Origin: Bacteriovorax sp. PP10
Lineage (GTDB): Bacteria; Bdellovibrionota; Bacteriovoracia; Bacteriovoracales; Bacteriovoracaceae
NCBI RefSeq assembly: GCF_035013165.1
Contig: NZ_JAYGJQ010000002.1
Coordinates: 248,001-312,000, forward strand
Reading direction: 5' to 3'
Length of the DNA: 64,000 nucleotides
The notes beneath the pieces are model-generated. The model made no database searches, was not told the origin of the DNA, and was given only the letters and a program-made list of their open reading frames with translations. A program made the position numbers and the translations under genes. Positions 51,857 to 60,598 of this stretch are shown piece after piece. Position 1 is the stretch's first letter. Each line of letters opens with the position of its first letter.

Positions 51857-53815
51857 ATGGAAAATATTTTACTAGTTGGATTTCCCAATTCAGGTAAGTC
51901 GACTATTTATAATATGCTTACTGGGCAGCTGCGAAAAGTTTCTAACTACTCAGGTGTAACAGTAGACTCAGCAAGCTCTGAGTTAATTTCAAATAGTATT
52001 AATGATAAAAAATTAAGTGTTGTTGATTTACCAGGAATCTACAGTTTAGTTCCTACCAGTCCTGATGAAGGCGTAACAACAACATCGCTTATCAAAGACT
52101 GCGCAAAATATAAAACAATTGCCATGATTTTTGATCTTGATCGTTTCGAAGCTTCACTGTCACTTATGCTGGCAGTGAAAGAACTTTTGAATAAAAGAAT
52201 TGTTGTTATTGTTAACAAGAATGACCACCATCTTTTAACCAGCGATCATGTAAAAAAATTAGAGAAGAGACTTGGGGTTCCAGTATTAAGTATTTCAGCT
52301 ATTAATGATGATGAAAAAGACTTAGATACATTCATTAGAACTCACATCGACTCTGAAGTGCATTTCAAGGAAGTGATTCCACAAGTTAAAGTTCATGCTG
52401 AATCAAAACAATTCATGCCAGATTTGGTTGAAAGTGAACACTTTGTAGAAATACCTGCAGATGAAGTTATTAAAAGCATAAAGGCACATCAGGCCGAAGC
52501 GAGAGATATTATTAGTAATATTTACTCTCATTCTTCTGAGAAAACGAAACTGACTCAAGGAATAGATGCTATCGTTCTTCATAAATTTTGGGGAAGCCTA
52601 ATTTTCATTGCTATCTTCTATTTCATTTTTCATGCGATCTATTCTTGGGCCGGACCATTGATGGATCTGTCTGAGCAACTTGTGACATCATTGGGGGATT
52701 TGGTTGCACCATATTTGGGCAATGGATTTCTTAAGAGTTTAGTTATTGATGGAATCTTTGCAGGAGTTGGAGGGGTCGTTGTCTTTCTTCCTCAGATTAT
52801 GATTCTTTTCTTTCTTTTGAGCTTACTTGAGCAATCAGGGTATATTTCTAGGGCCGCTGTATTAACTGACAAGTTAATGAGTGTGTTTGGTCTAAATGGA
52901 AAAGCTTTTCTTCCTTATATGTCAGGCTTTGCCTGTTCTATTCCAGCAATTATGGCAGCGAGGAGCATTCCCAATCACAAGGAAAGAGCATGTACAATCA
53001 TGACTATTCCATTGATCACTTGTAGTGCGAGATTACCAGTTTATGTACTCCTGATCGGAACTTTTATTCCTAAAGTAACCTATTTAGGATTTTTAAACTC
53101 ACAGGCCCTGGCCTTTTTCTTTCTCTATTTTCTGGGAAGTTTCGTAGCTTTAATTATCGCAAAAATTTTCAGACTTACATTATTTAGAGGTGAGACAAGT
53201 AATTTTATTATTGATCTTCCTCATTATGAAAAACCTTCTTTGAAGTTTGCTATTAAACAAGCTTTGAGAAAAGGAAAAGTCTTTTTGAAAAAGGCCGGAA
53301 CCATTATTCTTGGTTTATCTATTTTAATCTGGTTTCTTTCAACGTTTCCTTCTCCTGAAAGTAAATTAATTGAAAATAAAACTCCTGCGGAAATTTCATC
53401 TATAACTCTTGAAGGATCATATTTAGGTCAGTCGGGAAAATTTATTGAACCAGCTTTAAGGCCAATGGGGATGAATTGGAAGACGGGAGTTGGGTTGATG
53501 GTTGCATTTGGCGCCAGAGAACTTTTCGTTTCAACTCTTGGGACAGTTTATGCTTTAGGAGATGTTAATGAAGAGTCAGCAAGCTTAAGAAGTCGACTTC
53601 AGTCTGAGATTGACCCGGCAACAGGAAAACCTGTTTTTAATATGGCCGTTGCATGGAGTATTTTAATATTCTTCGTTTTTGCTCTTCAGTGTATCAGTAC
53701 ACTTGCCATTTTAAGAAGAGAGATGGGGTCTTGGAAGTATCCGGCATTCATGTTCGCTTATATGGGAATCTTGGGATATGCCGGAGCTACTCTTGCTTAT
53801 CAATTGTTAAAATAA
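51857..53815 (+). CDS. feoB: Ferrous iron transporter FeoB
   Basis: A 652-residue FeoB. ATG 51857 follows directly on feoA with GGGG as a plausible site; the longer frame would lie inside feoA. The GTPase domain has G1 GFPNSGKST, G3 DLPGIYSL and G4 NKND; a linker helix follows; the membrane part holds Gate motifs (GVGGVVVFLPQIMILFFLLSLLEQSGYISRAA, FMSGFACSIPAIMAARSIPNHKERACTIMTIPLITCSARLPVY). It imports Fe2+ across the inner membrane. No FeoC is present. It ends four bases from a convergent rhodanese-like gene with no clear terminator between. Confidence 0.95.
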   Translation: MENILLVGFPNSGKSTIYNMLTGQLRKVSNYSGVTVDSASSELISNSINDKKLSVVDLPGIYSLVPTSPDEGVTTTSLIKDCAKYKTIAMIFDLDRFEASLSLMLAVKELLNKRIVVIVNKNDHHLLTSDHVKKLEKRLGVPVLSISAINDDEKDLDTFIRTHIDSEVHFKEVIPQVKVHAESKQFMPDLVESEHFVEIPADEVIKSIKAHQAEARDIISNIYSHSSEKTKLTQGIDAIVLHKFWGSLIFIAIFYFIFHAIYSWAGPLMDLSEQLVTSLGDLVAPYLGNGFLKSLVIDGIFAGVGGVVVFLPQIMILFFLLSLLEQSGYISRAAVLTDKLMSVFGLNGKAFLPYMSGFACSIPAIMAARSIPNHKERACTIMTIPLITCSARLPVYVLLIGTFIPKVTYLGFLNSQALAFFFLYFLGSFVALIIAKIFRLTLFRGETSNFIIDLPHYEKPSLKFAIKQALRKGKVFLKKAGTIILGLSILIWFLSTFPSPESKLIENKTPAEISSITLEGSYLGQSGKFIEPALRPMGMNWKTGVGLMVAFGARELFVSTLGTVYALGDVNEESASLRSRLQSEIDPATGKPVFNMAVAWSILIFFVFALQCISTLAILRREMGSWKYPAFMFAYMGILGYAGATLAYQLLK

Positions 53816-53819
53816 ATTA

Positions 53820-54341
53820 TTAAAGATCTGCGCCAGGTTCTGGAGACTTTTCTTTTCCTGGCCAGAATTCATATCCACCAGAAATGTTGTTGATATTGAA
53901 GAACCCTTTTTTCACTAAAAGCTCACATGCTTGAATAGAGCGTAGTCCATTTTCAGAGATCACAAGGATAGGCACAGTCTTGCTTGGGATTTCAGAAAAG
54001 CGAATATGCAGCTCTTCCATCGGAATATGAACAGCTTCATCAAGGCGATTACCTTTAAATGTTCTCGTCGTTACATCTAAAACAAAAAAATCAATATTAG
54101 GATTGTTGTAAATGCTCCAGGCCCTTTGCGGAGTGATGTCGTTATAAGGGCGCCCCATAAGGATCATGCTGTCGTCGATTTCTTCGCCGTTTTTAACACG
54201 TACTAAATGGTTTCTTTGAAGGGTGATAGAGAAGTCTAGTTTCTCATCGATGCGTGAAATGTTTTTTTCGATATTGTTTAAGCGCGAATTGATGAACTCT
54301 AGCATTTGAAAACTTTTTAAATCCACTTCCGACTCCTTCAA
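53820..54341 (-). CDS. Rhodanese-like protein lacking the catalytic cysteine
   Basis: A 173-residue cytoplasmic protein. Residues 12-50 form a coiled coil; about 70-165 are a rhodanese fold: WSIYNNPNIDFFVLDVTTR, EAVHIPMEELHIRF, then VISENGLRSIQACELLVKKGF and ISGGYEFWPG. The place of the catalytic Cys in the loop (usually V-Y-C-R-x-G-x-R-S) is Ser 129 in VISENGLRS, so it should not transfer sulfur. Such inactive rhodaneses can act as binding modules. It is convergent with feoB and 74 bases from the HD-protein gene on the same strand. Confidence 0.8.
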   Translation of the reverse strand: MKESEVDLKSFQMLEFINSRLNNIEKNISRIDEKLDFSITLQRNHLVRVKNGEEIDDSMILMGRPYNDITPQRAWSIYNNPNIDFFVLDVTTRTFKGNRLDEAVHIPMEELHIRFSEIPSKTVPILVISENGLRSIQACELLVKKGFFNINNISGGYEFWPGKEKSPEPGADL

Positions 54342-54415
54342 AAGATGTGACTTCTCTATCTTACATGAGAGGGCACACCCATCGGGAGTCGGGCAAAAGC
54401 TTCTAGGTTAGAAGC

Positions 54416-55723
54416 CTATTTCGCGCGGATCAGTTCTAAAATTTGTTTCTGTTGAGCAGGACTTAGATTCTGATAATCACAGTGAAGTCTATTAACCGCG
54501 TGGGATTTAGCAAACTTTGTGAATAAATCAGTAGCATCCCCAATATCAAACATGATTTTTTCATCACTTCCAAAAAGTTTTCTGACAACTTTCATCGGGT
54601 ATTTGCTGATGCTTGTTTCATCAACATAATACTTAGAAAGGCGTCCTGAAGAACTTGAACGGATGAATTCGATATTTTCTTTCGCCAGGTATTCCTGAAT
54701 CGCAGAAAGCTGAACTTCTTGATTCTCATTGAACGATTCAAAGATTTTCTGAGGAACTTGATTTTTAACAACTGCTTCAGCGTAAGGATTTTTACTACGG
54801 CGAAGAATCTTCATTAAATGCTGATCATCATGCTCAATATACTCTTCAATACTTGCTGGGATCACATACTCAGTAGGTGACGTGCGGAAGTATTTATAAA
54901 GCAGCTGCTCTAAGCACACAGCTCTATAGTGGAAGTAGACCTGAATGAACATGTGGTAGCGAGAAAGAAGAAAATCATCGAAAGTCACAACTGCACGCTC
55001 GTTAATACCAAGGTAAGCGTGGTTATTTTCAATACACAGCTCAAGGTTATCAAGCATCCAGTCCAGATCGTATGAGCCGTAACTTACACCACAGAAATAA
55101 CTGTCGCGAAGAAGGTAGTCCATACGGTCGCAGTCAAGTTCACTTGAAACTAACTGAGTTAAGATTGGAAAATAGTTAATTCCTTCAATCGTGAAATAAG
55201 CAGGATCACTTGTATGGCCCACGATTAAATCAGCAATGTGTTTTCTTTGTAGTCCGAATTTTTTCTCAACCAGTGAAAACGATCCGGAAAACGAAGAGTC
55301 GACAATTGATTTAATTGTATAGTCTTCATGTGTGGCCTGACGGTCAGTCTTTTGATCTTTAGCAGATAAAAAGTCTTTAGGGATATTCAGCTCTGAAAGG
55401 TTGGGCATCACGATCTCAGTTGAGTGAGATAGAGGAGCGTGACCTACATCGTGAAGTAGACAAGCAAGTTTAAAAGTTTCTTTTAAACGTTGAAAGTCTT
55501 TGTCTTGCAAGCGTGTTTTAAATAAACGATCAAAAGCACTCGAAGCAATATTCATTACACCGATTGAGTGAATGAAGCGCGTGTGAGTGGCCCCGGGAAA
55601 TACGTATTCAGAAAAACCAAGTTGTTTGATGTTTCTCAAGCGTTGAAAAAAATCATCGCGAATAATAGGGATCTCTTCATCGAGAATGTGAATAGAGCCA
55701 TGAACGGGATCGCGAATTTCCAT
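54416..55723 (-). CDS. HD-domain phosphohydrolase (SAMHD1/dGTPase-like)
   Basis: A 435-residue HD protein. The pattern is RDPVHGSIHILDEE at the N-terminus, TRFIHSIGVMNIAS with His 52, LACLLHDVGHAPLSH with His 91-Asp 92, and further on SELDCDRMDYLLRDSYFCGV, the mark of SAMHD1-like or YdhJ-type HD hydrolases. These remove phosphates from nucleotides, for instance dNTPs. No nucleotide-specificity residues can be read safely. The gene follows the glutaredoxin gene with 24 bases between. Confidence 0.9.
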   Translation of the reverse strand: MEIRDPVHGSIHILDEEIPIIRDDFFQRLRNIKQLGFSEYVFPGATHTRFIHSIGVMNIASSAFDRLFKTRLQDKDFQRLKETFKLACLLHDVGHAPLSHSTEIVMPNLSELNIPKDFLSAKDQKTDRQATHEDYTIKSIVDSSFSGSFSLVEKKFGLQRKHIADLIVGHTSDPAYFTIEGINYFPILTQLVSSELDCDRMDYLLRDSYFCGVSYGSYDLDWMLDNLELCIENNHAYLGINERAVVTFDDFLLSRYHMFIQVYFHYRAVCLEQLLYKYFRTSPTEYVIPASIEEYIEHDDQHLMKILRRSKNPYAEAVVKNQVPQKIFESFNENQEVQLSAIQEYLAKENIEFIRSSSSGRLSKYYVDETSISKYPMKVVRKLFGSDEKIMFDIGDATDLFTKFAKSHAVNRLHCDYQNLSPAQQKQILELIRAK

Positions 55724-55747
55724 TGGGTGAGTCCTTAATACTTTTAA

Positions 55748-56005
55748 TTATGCTTTATCTAAATTGTCTAAATTACTTTCCATCCACTTCATGATGTCCA
55801 ATGATTCAAACATTGGTTCTCCATCAATATATAAACATGGAACGGTTGTTCTTCCTGTATCTGCCTGTAATTTTTTTGCATGAGCAGAATCTTTATGAAT
55901 ATCCATCCAGTTAACTTTGATTTTATGTTTATCAATAACTTTAATAACTCTCTGGCAGTATGGACATGATTCGAAATAATAAAAATCTAACTTAGGAGCG
56001 CTCAT
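55748..56005 (-). CDS. Glutaredoxin-like protein
   Basis: An 85-residue glutaredoxin with active site Cys 14-Pro-Tyr-Cys 17 (FESCPYCQRV), the cis-proline TVPCLYIDGE and a C-terminal helix MKWMESNLDNL. It reduces disulfides in the cytoplasm using glutathione or a similar thiol. It is first in a short run with the HD-protein gene and lies behind the terminator of the histone-like gene. Confidence 0.9.
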   Translation of the reverse strand: MSAPKLDFYYFESCPYCQRVIKVIDKHKIKVNWMDIHKDSAHAKKLQADTGRTTVPCLYIDGEPMFESLDIMKWMESNLDNLDKA

Positions 56006-56023
56006 TTTCTATGCCTTAATAAG

Positions 56024-56050
56024 AAAAAGGGCTTCCGAAGAAGCCCTTTA
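56024..56050 (-). terminator. Rho-independent terminator of the histone-like gene
   Basis: Read on the minus strand: AAAGGGCTTC / GAAGCCCTTT with a TTCG tetraloop and a following TTTTTCTT run. Confidence 0.9.
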
Positions 56051-56061
56051 GGTTTTTTAGT

Positions 56062-56847
56062 CTAGTAATCGTCGTCGTCGTCAAGAGCGTCTTCTTCGCT
56101 GCTTGATTTTTTACCAAGCGCGTACTGCTCATCTTCATCAAGGTCACGGTCTAAGTCTTCATCTTCCGGTTTATCGAAAGCGTCGTTGTAACCCCATCCG
56201 TAAGAGTAGGCACCTGCAGTTTTTTCTACAGCGTCGTCATCTTCAGGATCGAATTCTTCTTCGAACTTAGCAGGTGTTGCACCTTCTTCTTCTTCATCAT
56301 CGAAATCTTCATCGCCCATGACTTCATCAACAATTACATCATCATCTTCATCCAGATCATCGATGTCTGTTTCGAAATCGTCATCCAGGTCATCATCCAT
56401 AACCGCGCTCTTTTTAGCAGGGCCTTTAGTTTTAACAGGAGCAATTGAGCTTTTATATTTTTTGATCGCTTCTTCGCGAGAAAGAATAGTTTCTTTTTTT
56501 GTAGCTGGAGCTGCTGCTTTTGCCGGAGCTGCTTTCGCTGCTGGCTTCTTAGCTGGAGCTGCTTTTTTAGCTACAGGAGCTTTTTTAGCAGGTGCTGCTT
56601 TTTTTGCTACAGGTGCTTTTTTAGCAGGAGCTGCTTTTTTTGCTACAGTAACTTTTTTAGCAGGTGCTGCTTTTTTAGCTACAGGAGCTTTTTTAGCAGG
56701 AGCTGCTTTTTTAGCTACAGGTGCTTTTTTAGCAGGAGCTGCTTTTTTTGCTGCTGGTTTTTTAGCAGGCGCTGCTTTTTTAGCTGCTGGAGCTTTCTTA
56801 GCTGGTGCTGCTTTTTTAACTACTTTTTTTGCTGCTTTTTTTGCCAT
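56062..56847 (-). CDS. Histone H1-like protein with acidic C-terminal half
   Basis: A 261-residue protein in two opposite-charge halves. Residues 1-115 are nearly all Lys, Ala and Pro in repeats of the type AAPAKKAPVAKK, resembling histone H1 C-termini and bacterial Lys-rich DNA binders such as AlgP or Hc2. Residues 145-261 are mostly Asp and Glu (for example DDDFETDIDDLDEDDD), with an AYSYGWGYNDAFDKPED island near 215-232. The basic half should bind DNA or RNA, while the acidic half might regulate that binding or interact with basic proteins. The repeats make the gene prone to length variation. It has its own terminator and promoter region. Confidence 0.85.
   Translation of the reverse strand: MAKKAAKKVVKKAAPAKKAPAAKKAAPAKKPAAKKAAPAKKAPVAKKAAPAKKAPVAKKAAPAKKVTVAKKAAPAKKAPVAKKAAPAKKAPVAKKAAPAKKPAAKAAPAKAAAPATKKETILSREEAIKKYKSSIAPVKTKGPAKKSAVMDDDLDDDFETDIDDLDEDDDVIVDEVMGDEDFDDEEEEGATPAKFEEEFDPEDDDAVEKTAGAYSYGWGYNDAFDKPEDEDLDRDLDEDEQYALGKKSSSEEDALDDDDDY
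56505..56840 (-). repeat. Tandem coding repeats of the histone-like gene
   Basis: A run of imperfect units of about 36 bases encodes the Lys-Ala-Ala-Pro-Ala-Lys-Lys repeats. On the plus strand the unit looks like gctgcttttttagctac followed by aggagcttttttagcagg. Units differ mostly at third codon positions, so the array has drifted rather than expanded recently. Confidence 0.85.
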
Positions 56848-56936
56848 TGAAATATCCTCATCATTGAAAGTCTTTTAGAATGGTTTTCTTTAAAACACCC
56901 ATGAGTATATATGGAATATTGAACTTTTTTCAAGGA

Positions 56937-59642
56937 CTAAAAGTCGAGATAGTAACTATTGTTAAGGCCAGTTGTGCTGTCGGCCTGAATAGCATTTTGC
57001 AGAATCATATTTTGCATATCTGGCGGAGATTTAGTGTCTGATTCCAGGAAAACGTCCTCTTTATAGTCATTTGAACTAGCAAAGAGTTTAGAAAGAGGAA
57101 TAAACTTTGTTGAATAAAAATTTCTGCGCGTTGAGTAGCGTATAGTCGCAGAGGTTGTTCCAATAGGACTTATTGCTTGGGCCACTCTGTCAGCGGCCGC
57201 TCCTTGACGCGGAGAGGGATAGTAAGCCGTCATAATTTGCTCTTGATCAAGCTCATTTAGGTAAGTTGATAAGTAGTACAACTTTCCATCACCCGTATTT
57301 TTTTTGTCGATGTATTCGATCATTAAATTTTCCAGCGGCACGATTCCACACTGAGTGTTTCTTCCTCTGAAAAAATGATTAAACTTTGAGGCCATATCTT
57401 TTGCACATGTCGAAGCAGTGGCATCCATCGGATCTGCACTGACAAGAGCTGGTGGAGTAGGGCTGGTGCTGATTCCGGCATTCGCGTGGATACTTCTTGC
57501 TGCAAGAGCATTGATGTTGGTTTTATTATTCACACCAGAAGGAAGTTCATAAATACCTTGAGCAACCTGTAGTAAGGCCTCTAGGTAAACTTCAATCGCT
57601 TTGTCGTTAGCTTTCATGTAACTCAAAACAATTGTTCCAACTTCATTATTGGTTTTATATAAAAGTTCACTTCCAACTAAAGGAGCAAAAAGTTTATAGA
57701 AGGCACCTTTTCCACCCGGAACCGGATTAGGATCTGCTTTCACCGTTGGATAAGCATTAGGAGTTTCTCCTGATGTAGCTCCGCGAACAAAATCAGGAAT
57801 CATGTAATTAGCAGCATCGTATTTTGTCACTCGTCTTGCTGTTACTAAGGCCTTCATCAAATCATTCGAAGTCATATTTCTTCCGGTGAAATCTCCACCT
57901 AAAGCTTGTTTCAATGCTTTGATCTGATAAGAGTTATAAAGTCCTCTGCGCTCACTCGTCGACATTGAAGCCGTCATCTGAGCACGCACAGTTTGAATTC
58001 CTTGTGATCCACCAGTGTTTTGATCTTCAAGTTCTTTATCGCTGTTGAAGTCGTAAATCATATTGGGGATACCATATGAAATTTGTGGATTTGTTCCAGG
58101 AACTCCACCCACAACAGACGTCAGGTCATTGGCCCAAAAACTTTCACTTGGAGGAATCGGCATACCTGGTTTGAATTTTGTTGAAAGCTCAACTCTGATA
58201 CCACTGATATAAGATCTACTTCTTCCGTTATCATCTGCTCTTGGAACAACAGCTCTATCACCATCTAAGAAACCAAAAAGTTTCGGACCAATACGTCCAC
58301 CAAATGGTTTAGCAGCAGCATACGCAGTTAATTTAAAACTTCCTGCTTGTCCTTCTGTGAGTCTTGGAAAAAAGAGTCCAGTGAACTCTGCTTCACCTTT
58401 AACTGCGTAGTAAGTAAGGACTGTAGGATTTTTTACAAACCCCATTAAGTATCCTGGAACGGGCATTGCTGATTTAGAAACAAAACAGCTGGCCTCAGAA
58501 TCTACTGATGGCTCAAACTCATTTCGTGTTGTCGCAAAAGTTGTAAACATCGTTGCGAAGTTAACGGGTACAGCTTGAAGATCAAGATAATGTTTTGTTA
58601 AAGCAGTGAAGCTCGCTTCACCTGGATAAGTAAATGATGAAGGAATTAAAAATCCTGAAACTGATTGCTCAGCTGCCTGGTAAGGTTGTGGAGCTAGTTC
58701 AGTCAGTTTAAAAGTAGCGGCCAATTCATCAACACCATTCCCAGAAGAAGCACTGTTGTCGTTTAACTTGTCTTTATATTTTCCGCCACCAATATTTCTG
58801 AAGGCCGACATGAAGGCCTTCACTGGTCTTTCGTTTAATCCAATCTCAGCACCGACATTGGCAAATGTTCCAATGTTCGTACGATTAAGTTCAGCAACCG
58901 GAGGACGATTCACAATCATCTCCAGGTTTCTCATTCTCATTGCAAGCTCCAGAGCTTCCGGCCATGCACCAGTTCTGTTTGTTGCAATCAGTGGAGCACC
59001 AGGAAGTTCTTTAAGTCCCGAGCTATACGCCCATGATAGAGCTGCAAGGAAATTGATCTGCGTTCTCGCCGAACAGTTTTCCCCTTTTTCTTCTACCAGT
59101 TTGTTAACGAAGGCTTCGTGAATTTCTGTAATTCCGGCCACACCAATAGCAGGGAAGCGTGGAATCCCTGGTAGAGCGTAGATCGGGCAAATATCTGTCG
59201 ATGAATTATTGTGAACACAAATTGAAGGGACATTGTATTTATCAAAACCAACTGATGAAGCTGTTCCCGCGACAGAAGGAGTGCGGAGTAAAAAACTTAC
59301 CGAAGCATTTGATCCTAAAGCACTGTCTGAGAGATTGTTATTTCCTTTAACTAAACCCATCTGCCCTAGAATGTAATATTTAAACATCCATTCTTTATAG
59401 GTATTTCTCATTTCCCAATTTACATTGGCGATGTTGGTAAGTTGACGGGCCTGAACAGCTGCACCCGAAAAGGCTGCTGCATCGACAGCGTTTTGAAGAT
59501 TGATCTTGGCCTTAACGAAAAGCCCGATGTTGATAATGAACGCAAGCATCCCCATCACCAAAATTAGGGCGATTCCCATAAAGATACTTAATTGGCCGCG
59601 GTTGCTTTTAATCACTCTATAAAACTCTCTGTAGTGTCTCAA
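56937..59642 (-). CDS. Large TadG-like protein with N-terminal pilus-type segment
   Basis: A 901-residue protein. The N-terminus, NRGQLSIFMGIALILVMGML followed by NIGLFVKAKINLQNAVDAAA and FSGAAVQARQL, matches the TadE/TadG-like pseudopilin segment (positively charged, then hydrophobic, then QNAVDAAAxxGA). The remaining 800 residues form a large extracytoplasmic domain with Cys-containing loops (CVHNNSSTDICPIY, TASTCAKDMASKFNHFF, NTQCGIVP) that I cannot assign. Tad/Flp pili are adhesive; no other tad gene lies here, so it may be a remote member or a lone secreted adhesin. It is divergent from the VTT protein gene across a structured intergenic region. Confidence 0.72.
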   Translation of the reverse strand: MRHYREFYRVIKSNRGQLSIFMGIALILVMGMLAFIINIGLFVKAKINLQNAVDAAAFSGAAVQARQLTNIANVNWEMRNTYKEWMFKYYILGQMGLVKGNNNLSDSALGSNASVSFLLRTPSVAGTASSVGFDKYNVPSICVHNNSSTDICPIYALPGIPRFPAIGVAGITEIHEAFVNKLVEEKGENCSARTQINFLAALSWAYSSGLKELPGAPLIATNRTGAWPEALELAMRMRNLEMIVNRPPVAELNRTNIGTFANVGAEIGLNERPVKAFMSAFRNIGGGKYKDKLNDNSASSGNGVDELAATFKLTELAPQPYQAAEQSVSGFLIPSSFTYPGEASFTALTKHYLDLQAVPVNFATMFTTFATTRNEFEPSVDSEASCFVSKSAMPVPGYLMGFVKNPTVLTYYAVKGEAEFTGLFFPRLTEGQAGSFKLTAYAAAKPFGGRIGPKLFGFLDGDRAVVPRADDNGRSRSYISGIRVELSTKFKPGMPIPPSESFWANDLTSVVGGVPGTNPQISYGIPNMIYDFNSDKELEDQNTGGSQGIQTVRAQMTASMSTSERRGLYNSYQIKALKQALGGDFTGRNMTSNDLMKALVTARRVTKYDAANYMIPDFVRGATSGETPNAYPTVKADPNPVPGGKGAFYKLFAPLVGSELLYKTNNEVGTIVLSYMKANDKAIEVYLEALLQVAQGIYELPSGVNNKTNINALAARSIHANAGISTSPTPPALVSADPMDATASTCAKDMASKFNHFFRGRNTQCGIVPLENLMIEYIDKKNTGDGKLYYLSTYLNELDQEQIMTAYYPSPRQGAAADRVAQAISPIGTTSATIRYSTRRNFYSTKFIPLSKLFASSNDYKEDVFLESDTKSPPDMQNMILQNAIQADSTTGLNNSYYLDF

Positions 59643-59948
59643 TGCTACCGAAGGGGGAAACCATGGTCAAACAATACCTTGATTTTAGGTTCTCATAGGA
59701 CCAGGTGGTGGTCCTATGGATTGGCCCGATACTTGTACTTGATAAAAGTAGTTCTAGAGACCGAGTCTAGATAGGTGGCACGTTTGCTGTATCTCGGAAA
59801 TCCCATCACTACCTTCTTCATACCGTGCACGGTGCACTCCACACAAAACCAACTTCACACACCAGGATTCGCGGGAATCCTGGCTCGCCTTTTTTTTAAA
59901 GTTTTTTTTATTTGTATCAGACCGGCTAATCGCGGAAGATAGTAGGCT
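59643..59948. other. 306-base structured intergenic region
   Basis: Lies between the divergent TadG-like and VTT-protein genes. It holds a perfect 10-bp hairpin CATAGGACCA/TGGTCCTATG (59694-59718), the 10-base palindrome CCGTGCACGG (59823-59832) within GTGCACGGTGCAC, and a terminator-like hairpin at 59862-59883. This amount of structure is more than a simple divergent promoter needs and could mark a small RNA on the plus strand ending near 59897. No known RNA family was recognised. Confidence 0.45.
59862..59897 (+). terminator. Terminator-like hairpin inside the 306-base gap
   Basis: CCAGGATTC / GAATCCTGG, loop GCGG, then CTCGCC and a run of eight T, with a second T run further on. It would end a transcript started in this gap, ahead of the VTT protein gene. 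Confidence 0.6.
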
Positions 59949-60515
59949 ATGGGTTCAGACAAACAACAAAAATATCTGCGTATTCAGATTAAAAAACTCC
60001 AACGTCACACAGGTAAGAAGTGGTTTGTGCCTTTATTGGGATTTCTTGCGGCCCTCGACAATATCGTGATCGTGATTCCCACTGACGGTCTCTTGATTTC
60101 AAGCTCAATGCTGATTCCAAAAAAATGGCTTACGTTCGCTCTTACTGTAACGATTGGTTCAATGTTAGGAGCGCTTGCACTTGCTTCTATTGTTGAATTC
60201 CAAGGCCTGCCGTGGATAGTAGAGCATTACCCGAATCTGCTTCAAACAAAGTCGTGGATATGGTCACAGGAGTTCTTTGAAAATTATGGTCTCTTGTTTG
60301 TGTTCGTCGTGGGGTTAAGTCCTCTGATGCAACAACCGGCCGTGATTCTGGCCGCTTTAGTTAATACGCCTTTATACAAGCTTGCCTTGGTAATTTTCTT
60401 TGGCCGCCTGATAAAATACCTGCTTGTTTCTTATATCGCTTCTCACTCACCTAAGTACCTGAAGAAAATATGGGGTATGAAAGGGGAGTTGGATGAAGTG
60501 GATATCAAACTCTAA
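59949..60515 (+). CDS. VTT/DedA-like membrane protein
   Basis: A 188-residue inner-membrane protein of the VTT (SNARE-associated, DedA/TMEM64-like) type. Landmarks are FLAALDNIVIVIPTDGLLISSSM, TIGSMLGALALASIVEFQG, FENYGLLFVFVVGLSPLMQQPAVILAAL and FGRLIKYLLVSYIAS, which correspond to the re-entrant G-x-x-x-(V/I)P-x-[DE] and later GR(L/F)xKY blocks. Members act in lipid carrier (undecaprenyl phosphate) or phospholipid flipping. Charged ends and a cytoplasmic N-terminus fit. Genomic context gives no partner. Confidence 0.8.
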   Translation: MGSDKQQKYLRIQIKKLQRHTGKKWFVPLLGFLAALDNIVIVIPTDGLLISSSMLIPKKWLTFALTVTIGSMLGALALASIVEFQGLPWIVEHYPNLLQTKSWIWSQEFFENYGLLFVFVVGLSPLMQQPAVILAALVNTPLYKLALVIFFGRLIKYLLVSYIASHSPKYLKKIWGMKGELDEVDIKL

Positions 60516-60560
60516 TACCTGATCAATAGGATAGGGAAAAAGCATCCCACTGATAAATCT

Positions 60561-60590
60561 TCCAGCTATTGGGTAGAATAATAGCTGGAG
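60561..60590 (+). promoter_or_regulatory. Hairpin sequestering the ribosome binding site
   Basis: TCCAGCTATT (60561-60570) and AATAGCTGGA (60580-60589) form a perfect 10-bp stem with a 9-base loop; T60560 and G60590 can add a G-T pair. The stem contains the GGAG (60587-60590) used by the next gene. It looks like a translational switch, RNA thermometer or autoregulatory site. Confidence 0.6.
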
Positions 60591-60598
60591 ATTTAAAA

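Noticed and set aside
56505-56840. Regularly repeated DNA that could be taken for a CRISPR array
   Set aside because: The repeats are in frame, code for Lys/Ala/Pro, have no unique spacers and no cas genes are nearby.
56318-56878. Plus-strand ORF of 186 codons, Ala/Phe/Leu-rich
   Set aside because: It is the mirror of the Lys/Ala/Pro repeats of the minus-strand histone-like gene; its composition is explained by antisense reading of that gene.
59774-59792. TGGCAC followed by TTGCT, suggesting a sigma-54 promoter
   Set aside because: The two elements are only two bases apart, while the -24/-12 spacing needs about five between these cores.
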